Positions 8,603 to 16,347 of a stretch of DNA of 64,000 nucleotides are shown in pieces. Where the stretch lies: assembly GCA_027621915.1 (NCBI GenBank), contig JAQCAD010000002.1, positions 62,001 through 126,000 on the forward strand, written 5' to 3'. How positions within the stretch are numbered: the stretch's first letter is position 1; every line of letters starts with the position of its first letter. A program made the translations under genes and the position numbers. Source of the DNA: Pseudomonadota bacterium (GTDB taxonomy: Bacteria; Pseudomonadota; Gammaproteobacteria; Steroidobacterales; Woeseiaceae). Under the pieces are notes generated by a model. The model saw only the letters and a list, made by a program, of their open reading frames with translations, was not told the DNA's origin and made no database searches.

Positions 8603-8733
8603 GGGCGAAATTCCGGTTGAGTAGATTGGCGAAGCAGGCATCAATTCTAGAAGCGATTGCGATGAGTAGCCATTTAATCGACCATGCAGGTATCGAAATA
8701 TAGTGGCGGAAAAATTGTGATTAGGGGAATACG

Positions 8734-9162
8734 ATGAATGACAAGATCGTTGGGCCTGTTCACTGGAGTTTTTGGGCAATCGGTGCGATCGGACTGGTTT
8801 GGAATGTGCTCGGCTGTCTCAATTTTTTCTTGCAGATGAATGCAGAAGCGGTCGCCGGGATGCCGGAATCGTATCGCGCGATAGTAGAAAGCCGATCCGC
8901 ATGGGCAACGGGGGCTTTTGCAATAGCCGTATTCGGCGGCACACTTGGGTCCCTTTTGCTTCTGCTCAGGAAGCCCGCTGCGTACTATTTATTTATCGCA
9001 TCGTTATTTGGCGCGGTTGGCGCACAACTGCCCCTACTTGGTATGGCTGACTTCCCCGTCGCGGCGTTGATAGGCGGTTTGATGCAACTGGCAGTGACAG
9101 CATTCCTGATCTGGTACTCGAAGCATGCCGAAGGCAAAGGCTGGATCCGCCGCGAACAATGA
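8734..9162 (+). CDS. hypothetical four-helix membrane protein
   Basis: This 142-residue integral membrane protein has hydrophobic segments near residues 10-30, 52-72, 79-97 and 103-127, and a short basic tail. An AGGGGA ribosome-binding site precedes the ATG. The N-terminal VHWSFWAIGAIGLVWNVLG is typical of small uncharacterised inner-membrane proteins common in marine Proteobacteria. It has no recognisable catalytic motif. It is divergent from the cupin gene and convergent with the DUF6152 gene. Confidence 0.7.
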   Translation: MNDKIVGPVHWSFWAIGAIGLVWNVLGCLNFFLQMNAEAVAGMPESYRAIVESRSAWATGAFAIAVFGGTLGSLLLLLRKPAAYYLFIASLFGAVGAQLPLLGMADFPVAALIGGLMQLAVTAFLIWYSKHAEGKGWIRREQ

Positions 9163-9180
9163 ACGAAACGAACTAACTTC

Positions 9181-10413
9181 TCAGTTCCCCATACCTGGCA
9201 ATGAGAGGTTGTCAGTGTAAATGCAGTTGGCTTCACGAATATCCGAGCGCAAAACGCGATCGCGGAATTTGACATGCTTCCATTCGCCAACCCAGTGTTC
9301 CGGATCGGTAAACGTGAATTCGGTCACCAGCGTATTGCCGTTGTTGATCATCTGAATACGCTCTACGATTTTTAGTTTCGCACCGGTAATCACGCCGGCC
9401 TGAATCAGGTGATTGTCATCGGTGAATCCGGTTGTCTCGACGACCAGCGTGTCGTCTTCCCAGTGGCCCAGTGATTCGCCGCCCCAGTTCCTGTCCAGCT
9501 TGCTTTCGGGTACGCGCTCCCGCCCGTCAGTGAATATGACGCGGTATTCATTATTCAAACGGGACACCATGTAAATCGCAGTCGGAAACTGGATCATCAT
9601 CATTGATCCGTAGCGCGTCATGAAACGAGGCATACCTGCCGGATAACACAGCGCGGTAGGGTCTCCGAATCGCTCGCCCTTTTTCGACGCTTCCAGGTAA
9701 GTTTCGTGAAATTCCTTACCTTTTGCCGTGAATTCCGGGCCCGGCTTGAATTCGAATGAACCGTAGTTTGCGCGCCATTGATCCTCGCCACGGAATTGCC
9801 AGACGCCCGTCAGATCGAATCCAGCGGGAGGCCGCTTCTTCGCAAGATTTTCCGGGTCGAATGCGCCGTCGGTGAAACCGGCTGCAGACCCGTCACCCGC
9901 AGAAGAGCCGTCGGATACGATCGGCAGTGCCGGCGGCCGCGTTTTCTTCTCGCGCATCTGCCAGGTTTCTCCTTCCGGCGGCGGTTCCCAGGGCATCAAT
10001 GCGGGGTAAACCAGCCGCCTTCGCTCCGGAGCATCCGATCCATCCATCGAGTAGGACTTGCCGTTGGCACCGATCATTCCCTGGATGAGCCCCCCCGGTT
10101 CCCCATTTTTTAATGGGTGCATCTTGATCGTTACCGTGTCACCCACCGCGAGTGACTCACGATCAAAACCACTTGCACGCATCGCGGCAATACTTTGCCC
10201 CTCAATTTTCCACACTTCAGGATTGCCCGAGTCGTCGGTGACTTCCAGTGTGATGATGAGATGGGGGTTGCGGTAAATGAACTGCGTAACCTTGCCGGTC
10301 TCTTGTACGGATGCGGCTTCGTCAAAAACGACGGCGGAATGATGAGCTATTGCCCGTCCGGCCATCAATCCAAGAATCACTGTCATCAAAAAAACGTTTC
10401 TACGGGAATGCAT
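9181..10413 (-). CDS. DUF6152 family secreted protein
   Basis: This 410-residue exported protein has a signal peptide ending at about GRAIA, directly followed by HHSAVVFDE; an AHHS start to the mature chain is characteristic of DUF6152. The N-terminal part (to about residue 120) is a small beta domain (VTQFIYRNPHLIITLEV, LAVGDTVTIKMHPLKNG). A Pro-rich linker follows, then a second beta-rich region with LTGVWQFRG, GHWEDDTLVVETTGF and MINNGNTLVTEFTFTDPEHW. The biochemical function of the family is unknown. A paralogue lies 76 bp upstream and a TonB receptor diverges from it, which suggests a shared envelope process. Confidence 0.8.
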   Translation of the reverse strand: MHSRRNVFLMTVILGLMAGRAIAHHSAVVFDEAASVQETGKVTQFIYRNPHLIITLEVTDDSGNPEVWKIEGQSIAAMRASGFDRESLAVGDTVTIKMHPLKNGEPGGLIQGMIGANGKSYSMDGSDAPERRRLVYPALMPWEPPPEGETWQMREKKTRPPALPIVSDGSSAGDGSAAGFTDGAFDPENLAKKRPPAGFDLTGVWQFRGEDQWRANYGSFEFKPGPEFTAKGKEFHETYLEASKKGERFGDPTALCYPAGMPRFMTRYGSMMMIQFPTAIYMVSRLNNEYRVIFTDGRERVPESKLDRNWGGESLGHWEDDTLVVETTGFTDDNHLIQAGVITGAKLKIVERIQMINNGNTLVTEFTFTDPEHWVGEWKHVKFRDRVLRSDIREANCIYTDNLSLPGMGN

Positions 10414-10489
10414 ACACTGCTCTCCTGAACTACCTGTTCCGACGCCGCCTCGTTTTGACCGGCTTACCGTCGACCGTCGAATGCGGTCA

Positions 10490-11551
10490 TCATTGTTTCG
10501 GGCTCAGACCCGCCTCGAGATACAACCTGGCATTTTCCAGCGTGCATTCGACGTCGACCAACTCGCGATCTGAAAGTTTGGCCATGAAATAGTCGATGGT
10601 AACCGGTTCAGTCAGATAGACCGGGTCGGTCACTATCATCTGAATCTCCAGCGCAAGACCATCGTCTGAAAGCGAGTACCGTTCGAGTAAATGTTTCTGA
10701 TCGCTCGAATCCACGCCCGTGTGAATCCCCCACCGGTCAGCCACAAAGTTAGTTGTTTCGACAACCAGCGTATCCCCTTCGAACCAACCGACAGAGTGTC
10801 CCAGCGAAGAGGGCTTTCCTGCAGGCAGGTTGCGGTCGAGATAAATAGTGCGCGGCGCGTCACGAAGCTCGTAATCCAGAAAAACGGTCTTATCATCAGG
10901 TCGACTGATCTTCATCGGATACGGCAGCAACGTGGCTTTCGGTGGGCCGGGGTTCTGACACGAAACCTGGGGGTTTTGACTTTCATCAAAATTGTCCACC
11001 AGCGCTTGCGCCATTTTAGTGTATGGCCAGTCCGAAGGCGGATAGTAGTGCGCCTTTCCGCCGCGCAGATCTCTTACCCACAATCCGGTCAGGTCAGTGG
11101 ATGGATCGAGCACCTCGTCTCGCTTCGCCATCGCAAGACGGGTACCGTCTGATTTCTCGAGCCAGTTCAATCCGGAAAACGCCCGATCCGGATCCTTGTC
11201 GGCAGCGCCCTCCCAGGTGATCTGATCGCCTACCTTGAGAGAGTCTTTGCCCCAGCCGCGTTCCATCATCGCCGGCGGATGAAGGAGCTCGATGCTGTAT
11301 TCAACTACCTCGCCGGCAGGGTTCGGCGCCATAGCTTTTATGAATACATGCGGCATGCGCCAGTCGTACTTTGTCACCGTGCCCCGATGAGCCTGTATGT
11401 TGTTTCGATCAAGACTGGAATGGGAATGGTGCGCGCTCAATGTTACGGCGACCAACAGGGCGAATGCACATCGCGCCCACACGCCAAAGTGCCGCCCGAT
11501 TGAGCGTTCGTTCGAGCGACCATCCACAGACTTTGAGTTTAGTGTCAGCAT
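10490..11551 (-). CDS. DUF6152 family secreted protein (paralogue)
   Basis: This 353-residue paralogue of the next gene has a hydrophobic export signal (CAFALLVAVTLSA, about residues 27-40) followed by HHSHSSLDRNN. The same blocks occur in the same order: VTKYDWRMPHVFIKAMA, LKVGDQITWEGAADKD, LTGLWVRDLRGG, GWFEGDTLVVETTNF and a C-terminal YLTEPVTIDYFMAKL. The shared architecture and tandem arrangement point to an old duplication. No enzyme motif is recognised. It heads the minus-strand pair and shares a 525-bp divergent region with the TonB-dependent receptor. Confidence 0.8.
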   Translation of the reverse strand: MLTLNSKSVDGRSNERSIGRHFGVWARCAFALLVAVTLSAHHSHSSLDRNNIQAHRGTVTKYDWRMPHVFIKAMAPNPAGEVVEYSIELLHPPAMMERGWGKDSLKVGDQITWEGAADKDPDRAFSGLNWLEKSDGTRLAMAKRDEVLDPSTDLTGLWVRDLRGGKAHYYPPSDWPYTKMAQALVDNFDESQNPQVSCQNPGPPKATLLPYPMKISRPDDKTVFLDYELRDAPRTIYLDRNLPAGKPSSLGHSVGWFEGDTLVVETTNFVADRWGIHTGVDSSDQKHLLERYSLSDDGLALEIQMIVTDPVYLTEPVTIDYFMAKLSDRELVDVECTLENARLYLEAGLSPKQ

Positions 11552-12076
11552 TTCTCGAATACCCCCGAATGAATTGTTTCTGCCAGCGAGTATCGGAGTT
11601 CTTGGGGACTCAAAATTCCGGAAACGATGGCGAACGCGAGAAAACTCGATTCTCCCTGAAATTACGCTAAGACTGACACAAATCCCCGGGGCGAGCGGTT
11701 ACTGATTACGAGTAGCGAAACTCTCATTTCGGGGGGGGTAAACAGGTCACAACCTCGCCACGCGCCGGATCTGCATTGCGGCTTTCAACGCGTGTCCGGG
11801 GGAGGCGCGGCTGACCTTGAGTTCGGGCGGTTTCATTGATCTGTCAGGAGACTAATCGTTGCACCCTATGAAACAAGCCGTTTCGGTGAACTCGTAAGCT
11901 TTTGTTTCGGAGATTAATTTGCACCAAATCGCTCGATCTCGCATGTCGTAACAGGTTTCCCAGCTCTGATTTTTGGCGTGCTAGCTTTAAGGTAGGAATA
12001 TCAGCGGGCGAGGAAAACCAACAATTTCCGGCGTCTTGCGAGGCGAACAGTCACAATACATTTCGGTGGGGGTGGG
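11552..12076. other. 525-bp divergent intergenic region
   Basis: This long non-coding stretch separates the DUF6152 pair (minus) from the TonB receptor gene (plus) and must hold both promoters. I see a G-run of eight near 11731 and a purine-rich GGTGGG just before the receptor ATG that may serve as its ribosome-binding site. I could not assign convincing -35/-10 pairs or an operator. Confidence 0.5.
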
Positions 12077-14530
12077 ATGATGTCGAAACGAATACTGGCA
12101 ACACTATTGGGCACGATCGTCGCTGCGGTGCTTTTCGGAACGCCTGCGATGGCTCAGGAGGACGACGGTGTCGGCCTTGATGAAATAACTGTGTCAGCGC
12201 AGCGCCGCGAGCAGAGTATCCAGGACACGCCGATCTCCATCACGGCGTTCACTTCGAACAGGCTTGACGAGCTGGGAATTAATGACCCGGTAGCCATGAT
12301 GGACTTTGTGCCAAATGCAATGGTGAGTTCGGGTACCGGACGCGGTGGAGAGGTCGCACAATTTTCCATTCGCGGCGTCAATGAAGCCCGAATCAGCCCG
12401 GTACTGGATCCTGGTGTTGCAATTTATATAGACGATGTTTACTACGGCCGCCCGCAAGTGGGCTTCCTGCAGTTTGTCGACACCGAGCGTGTCGAAGTTC
12501 TGCGTGGTCCGCAGGGAACGCTGTTCGGCAAGAACAGCACCGGCGGTGCCGTGCGTTACATCACAAAAAAACCTGATCTTGACGGCAATCACGGTTATGT
12601 CGACATAGCAGTTGGTGACTATGATCGCGTCAATGTGAAGGGTGCGTTCAATGCTGTTTTGTCGGACACCACGGCTGTTCGCATTTCGGCCGCCAGTTTC
12701 GAACGTGACGGATACGTGAAACGCCTCGCCGACAATATTGATCTGGGCAACCAGGACTCGCGCGCGTTTCAGTTTCAGATTCGGCACCAGCCATCAGACA
12801 GGTTGACTGTCGATGTTCGCGCTGATGTCTCCGTCTCTACCGACGACAACGGCGCTGTCAAGCTGATCGATTATTACAACTTCAATACGACGACCGACCT
12901 CGCGACACCGGGAGGTCCGAGCAATCCGGCCAGCCCGGGTTCTAGCGCCATTGCTGCCTGGAATAACCAGTGGGGTGGGACTGCGATGGAGTACGCCGCA
13001 GAGATTCCCCGCAGCCTTTACCAGATTGCCGGTACGGGTCTTCTGCCCTGGACGGACAATGAAAGTACGGGCCTCGCGCTGGACATCGACTATGAGCTCA
13101 ATGACACAATCTCGCTACGCTCAATAACCGGATACCGGAAGATGGACTCAACCGCGTTTCGTGACCCGGATGATGTAGCACATGCGACAACGTTCTTCGA
13201 TGACTATGTTCTTACCACGGTCGATTTCTGGTCGCAGGAATTCCAGCTCAACGGTCTGAGCATGAACGACCGACTGAATTGGGTCGCCGGTTTGTTTTAC
13301 TCAAACGAGGAAAACGGCGCAATTGAGTACGCCGATGCCGACGGGAGGAGTACATCCCAGTACGGCGCCTTGTTGCTGAACGATGATCAGCTGCAGGAAA
13401 CCAAGAGTCTCGGTCTGTTTGTACAGGGAACGTATGCGGTGACTGACTCGCTCTCACTGACTCTGGGTGTCCGTTACACCGAAGACGACAAGACTTATAC
13501 GGTTGGCCAGGTTGCTGTCTGGGATGATCGACTCGATCAGATGGCTGATGACCTGGGGTTACCTGATTTGGTGGCGCCGCTCTATGAGGGTGGCACTTGT
13601 GATCCCTCTATCGACGCCGTGTGTACCGTCGTTGCGCCACTCTCGGGCGGCGACACATTCGACGCTGTTACACCGCGCTTCGCCCTTGAGTACAAAGTCA
13701 ACGACGACATCATGGTTTACGGCTCTTACTCAGGCGGCTTTAAAGCTGGCGGGACCAACGACACCGTTGGCGACATTAATACGCCATTCCAGGAAGAGAC
13801 TCTTAATAGTTCGGAGTTGGGTATTCGCACGACGCTGTTCGATGGGCGTGTGCGCGCGAACCTGACGGCGTTCAGCATGGATTACGAGGATAAACAGATA
13901 ACGGTGACAACCTCTCCCGTCTGCAACAACCGCTGCACAACCAATGTGGGTGACGGCAAGATCACCGGTTGGGAGCTCGACGGCATGGCGGCGTTAACCG
14001 ACAACATCATCTGGAATCTGGGTGTCGGTATTCTGGATGCGCGGTGGGATTCGATTACGAATCCCTCTGCCGGTGTAACGACGTCTTCGCCGTTCAGCGC
14101 CGCACCGGACCTGACGTGGAATACGGGACTCCGGTTTACAGCGGACCTCTCGAGTGGCGCCAGCGTCGTGACCAGTCTCGATTATTCGTACACGGATGAG
14201 CATGCGACCTCACCGCAAGACAGCACGACGCTTTACATGCCCGAATATGACCTGATGAACGCACGGGTCAAGTGGGTGTCGCCCGATGGCGAATACGAGA
14301 TGTCCCTGTTTTGCAGCAACTGCCTTGATGAAGAGTACGCTCGCTCAGGCAACGGTTGGGCCGGCGGCACATCGAACACGTTCTTCCCTTACAAGGAAGA
14401 CAATACACCGGCATTCACGGCAGGCGGGCAGGATCCGAGGCGAAACGCCGCACCGGGTATCACGATCGTGCAGGTTGGCGCACCGAGAATGTGGGGCGTG
14501 CAATTTCGTTACAATTTTGGTGATGGTTAA
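12077..14530 (+). CDS. TonB-dependent outer-membrane receptor
   Basis: This 817-residue TonB-dependent receptor comprises a signal peptide (cleavage after about PAMA), a TonB-box-like segment DEITVSAQRR, the plug domain with GPQGTLFGKNSTGGAVRYI, and then a 22-strand-type barrel ending in VQFRYNFGDG. The plug wording is that of the large receptor class common in marine Proteobacteria, Sphingomonads and relatives, which take up diverse ligands and not only siderophores. It is monocistronic, with a strong terminator after it, and is divergent from two DUF6152 genes. The ligand is unknown. Confidence 0.9.
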   Translation: MMSKRILATLLGTIVAAVLFGTPAMAQEDDGVGLDEITVSAQRREQSIQDTPISITAFTSNRLDELGINDPVAMMDFVPNAMVSSGTGRGGEVAQFSIRGVNEARISPVLDPGVAIYIDDVYYGRPQVGFLQFVDTERVEVLRGPQGTLFGKNSTGGAVRYITKKPDLDGNHGYVDIAVGDYDRVNVKGAFNAVLSDTTAVRISAASFERDGYVKRLADNIDLGNQDSRAFQFQIRHQPSDRLTVDVRADVSVSTDDNGAVKLIDYYNFNTTTDLATPGGPSNPASPGSSAIAAWNNQWGGTAMEYAAEIPRSLYQIAGTGLLPWTDNESTGLALDIDYELNDTISLRSITGYRKMDSTAFRDPDDVAHATTFFDDYVLTTVDFWSQEFQLNGLSMNDRLNWVAGLFYSNEENGAIEYADADGRSTSQYGALLLNDDQLQETKSLGLFVQGTYAVTDSLSLTLGVRYTEDDKTYTVGQVAVWDDRLDQMADDLGLPDLVAPLYEGGTCDPSIDAVCTVVAPLSGGDTFDAVTPRFALEYKVNDDIMVYGSYSGGFKAGGTNDTVGDINTPFQEETLNSSELGIRTTLFDGRVRANLTAFSMDYEDKQITVTTSPVCNNRCTTNVGDGKITGWELDGMAALTDNIIWNLGVGILDARWDSITNPSAGVTTSSPFSAAPDLTWNTGLRFTADLSSGASVVTSLDYSYTDEHATSPQDSTTLYMPEYDLMNARVKWVSPDGEYEMSLFCSNCLDEEYARSGNGWAGGTSNTFFPYKEDNTPAFTAGGQDPRRNAAPGITIVQVGAPRMWGVQFRYNFGDG

Positions 14531-14573
14531 CCGCCGCGAAACAGGAACTCGTTATTCGTAAGATTTGTGATCA

Positions 14574-14604
14574 ACGCCGGAGGTGCAATCCTCCGGCGTT
14601 TTTT
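14574..14604 (+). terminator. intrinsic terminator of the TonB receptor gene
   Basis: A perfect 10-bp stem (ACGCCGGAGG / CCTCCGGCGT) closes a 6-nt loop and runs into six T residues, 44 nt after the receptor stop. This is a textbook Rho-independent terminator. Confidence 0.9.
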
Positions 14605-14627
14605 CATCGGCCCCGATCCGGACTCGC

Positions 14628-15249
14628 CTACTCATCCATTTCTTGCAGTGCCGCCAGATTGTCGCGCACCTGGTCACCAAACCGAAGAAAAGCTGCGCCT
14701 TGATTGAGCTGCTTGTAGACGCGTTCTCTTCTAAGCGATTTCTTTGACCACAGTTGCCGCAGGCCGGGATTGTCGTAGAGCATAAACGTAAAAGCAATGA
14801 CTGGCCCACTCCAGTTACCGTCGTCAATTCTTTCTGCGGACAGGACTTCGAAGAATGCACGCGCAACCCACATATCGATCAATTCTTCAATAATTTCTAT
14901 TTATGTCTCGCTCAGTTCGTCCATGTTGCGGGCTTTCACCAAGACATCAGCATGCTCAGCCATGGCAATATGAATTTCAATTAGTGTAATTGTAGAAAGC
15001 ATTCAGTGAATCCATCTGCTCGCCGGTGAGAGCCTTTCCGGCGCTCCCCTCATGAAGTGCTTGTACTAAATGGGGATTGTTGGCGAGTAATTCACTTGGT
15101 CGTAGTCGATTGTCAGTCCTTTGGGATCGAACCTGGGCTTCTAGCATTTCATTGTTCTGCTGAATCTCGAACGCCAAAAACACGATTCCGGCAATTACAC
15201 CCAGATTTGCTCCTATAGCGATCCAATGACTCAGGCTTTCTGCTTTCAT
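14628..15249 (-). pseudogene. decayed membrane-anchored hypothetical protein
   Basis: The 5' part (15249 down to about 14985) encodes a membrane anchor, SHWIAIGANLGVIAGIVFLA, and FEIQQNNEMLEAQVRSQ, the typical start of an uncharacterised protein family of marine Gammaproteobacteria. After FYNY the frame breaks, and the sense continues in the next frame as IAMAEHADVLVKARNMDELS. That frame meets a TAA at 14901-14903, beyond which it continues as VARAFFEVLSAERID down to 14628. One frameshift plus one in-frame stop indicate a pseudogene. It abuts an IS30-family element. A sequencing error could explain one lesion, but hardly both. Confidence 0.7.
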
Positions 15250-15299
15250 TGCCTAGTTGCATCCTCCATTGGAAAGGTGAGGCAGGCGCTCTAAGTTGG

Positions 15300-15339
15300 G
15301 GCCGCTTTTGGCTGCGGTTTCAATGGATCGTCGCAACAC
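15300..15339 (+). repeat. left terminal inverted repeat of the IS30-family element
   Basis: It begins GGCCGCTTTTGGCTGCGG and matches the reverse complement of the right end at 32 of 40 positions. The best-conserved core is TGCGGTTTCAA, and the inner end is GCAACAC. Confidence 0.85.
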
Positions 15340-16246
15340 ATTCATTAAATTTTTCAGCCGGCGAGTAAAATTGTAGCGTTTTTCGTGGTCGTTCGTTGAG
15401 CTGTCTGGCTACCGCGTTGAGCTTTGCTTGAGAGTGCACCGACAAGTCTGTTCCCTTTGGAAAGTATTGCCGAAGAAGACCGTTCGTATTTTCGTTCGAG
15501 CCTGTTTGCCAGGGGCTTTGTGGATCACAGAAGCAGACTTTGATGTCCGTCGCTAGCGTGAAGCGTTTATGATCGGCCAGTTCACTACCACGATCCCAGG
15601 TCAACGACTTGCAAAGTTCTCGCGGCAGTTTGTGGGAGTGCTTTATCAGCGCGTTGGTCTCGGTCTCTTTGCTGTCCACTTTCATCAACATTACGTAGCG
15701 TGTATGGCGTTTCACCAGGGTAGCGATCTGCCTATCGTAAGTGCCGAAGATGGGGTCGCCCTCCCAGTGCCCGGGCAGTGCTCGATCCGCAACCGAAGCT
15801 GGCCTTTCGCGGATCGAGACGGCATCGGTGATCTGTCCCGGACCTTTGCCCTTCAGGGTTTTATGCCTCGAACGACGCATCGCGCGTGTCTTGCGCAGGT
15901 GCTGTTGCAGCTCTTTCTTCAAGGCGCCGCGGACCTGGATGAAGAGGCTTTTGTAGATCGTCTCGTGTGACACCTGGGGGTTCTCGTTGTTCGGGTGCCT
16001 GCGCTTCAACCAGCCGGCTATCTGTTCGCGTTCCGCCATCGTCAACGTTCTTTGCGAACGTCTTCGCTTGGGCGGACGAATACCACCTGTCTGAGCAAGA
16101 ATGTTCTGTATCGACGAATGACTGCGACCAAAGTGACGACCAATCGCGTTGAGTGACTCGCCTTTCCGCCAGCGATCCCCCATCAACGACTTATCCGCTT
16201 CCGTGCAATAAATCCTCGTTGGATACTTCATTTCCAACACCTCCAT
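15320..16246 (-). CDS. IS30-family transposase lacking an internal DNA-binding segment
   Basis: This 308-residue transposase retains the DDE catalytic core: GHWEGD (Asp about 164), LTWDRG (Asp about 218) and SNENTNGLLRQYFPKG (Glu about 252). The N-terminal helix-turn-helix (about residues 17-52) is present. In full-length relatives of about 390 residues, the motif after the Arg-rich linker is followed by a second HTH and about 80 residues before SPEQIAGWLK. Here AEREQ is joined directly to IAGWLKRRHP (residues 71-83), so that segment is missing in frame. Catalytic residues are intact, but sequence-specific binding is probably impaired. The relative's length is from general knowledge of the family. 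Confidence 0.88.
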   Translation of the reverse strand: MEVLEMKYPTRIYCTEADKSLMGDRWRKGESLNAIGRHFGRSHSSIQNILAQTGGIRPPKRRRSQRTLTMAEREQIAGWLKRRHPNNENPQVSHETIYKSLFIQVRGALKKELQQHLRKTRAMRRSRHKTLKGKGPGQITDAVSIRERPASVADRALPGHWEGDPIFGTYDRQIATLVKRHTRYVMLMKVDSKETETNALIKHSHKLPRELCKSLTWDRGSELADHKRFTLATDIKVCFCDPQSPWQTGSNENTNGLLRQYFPKGTDLSVHSQAKLNAVARQLNERPRKTLQFYSPAEKFNECVATIH

Positions 16247-16265
16247 CTCTATAGGCAGAGTTTAG

Positions 16266-16305
16266 GTGTTGCATCGACCCTTTGAAACCGCAACCCGAAG
16301 CGGTC
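16266..16305 (-). repeat. right terminal inverted repeat of the IS30-family element
   Basis: Its reverse complement begins GACCGCTTCGGGTTGCGG and pairs with the left end. It lies 20 bp upstream of the transposase start, where an outward-facing IS30 end is expected. Confidence 0.85.
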
Positions 16306-16347
16306 ATTCAATTCTCAAATTCCAAGATCCATCTGCACGAATTTTTT

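Larger units (their letters stand above)
15300..16305 (-). mobile_element. IS30-family insertion sequence, internally deleted
   Basis: An element of about 1.0 kb is bounded by 40-bp imperfect terminal inverted repeats (15300-15339 and 16266-16305, 32 of 40 positions matching) and holds one transposase gene. The left repeat contains the end of the transposase gene, as is usual for IS30 elements. I cannot identify a certain 2-3 bp target duplication. It separates a decayed gene from glmS. The transposase appears to lack an internal segment (see the gene), so the element is probably defective in cis. Confidence 0.85.
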
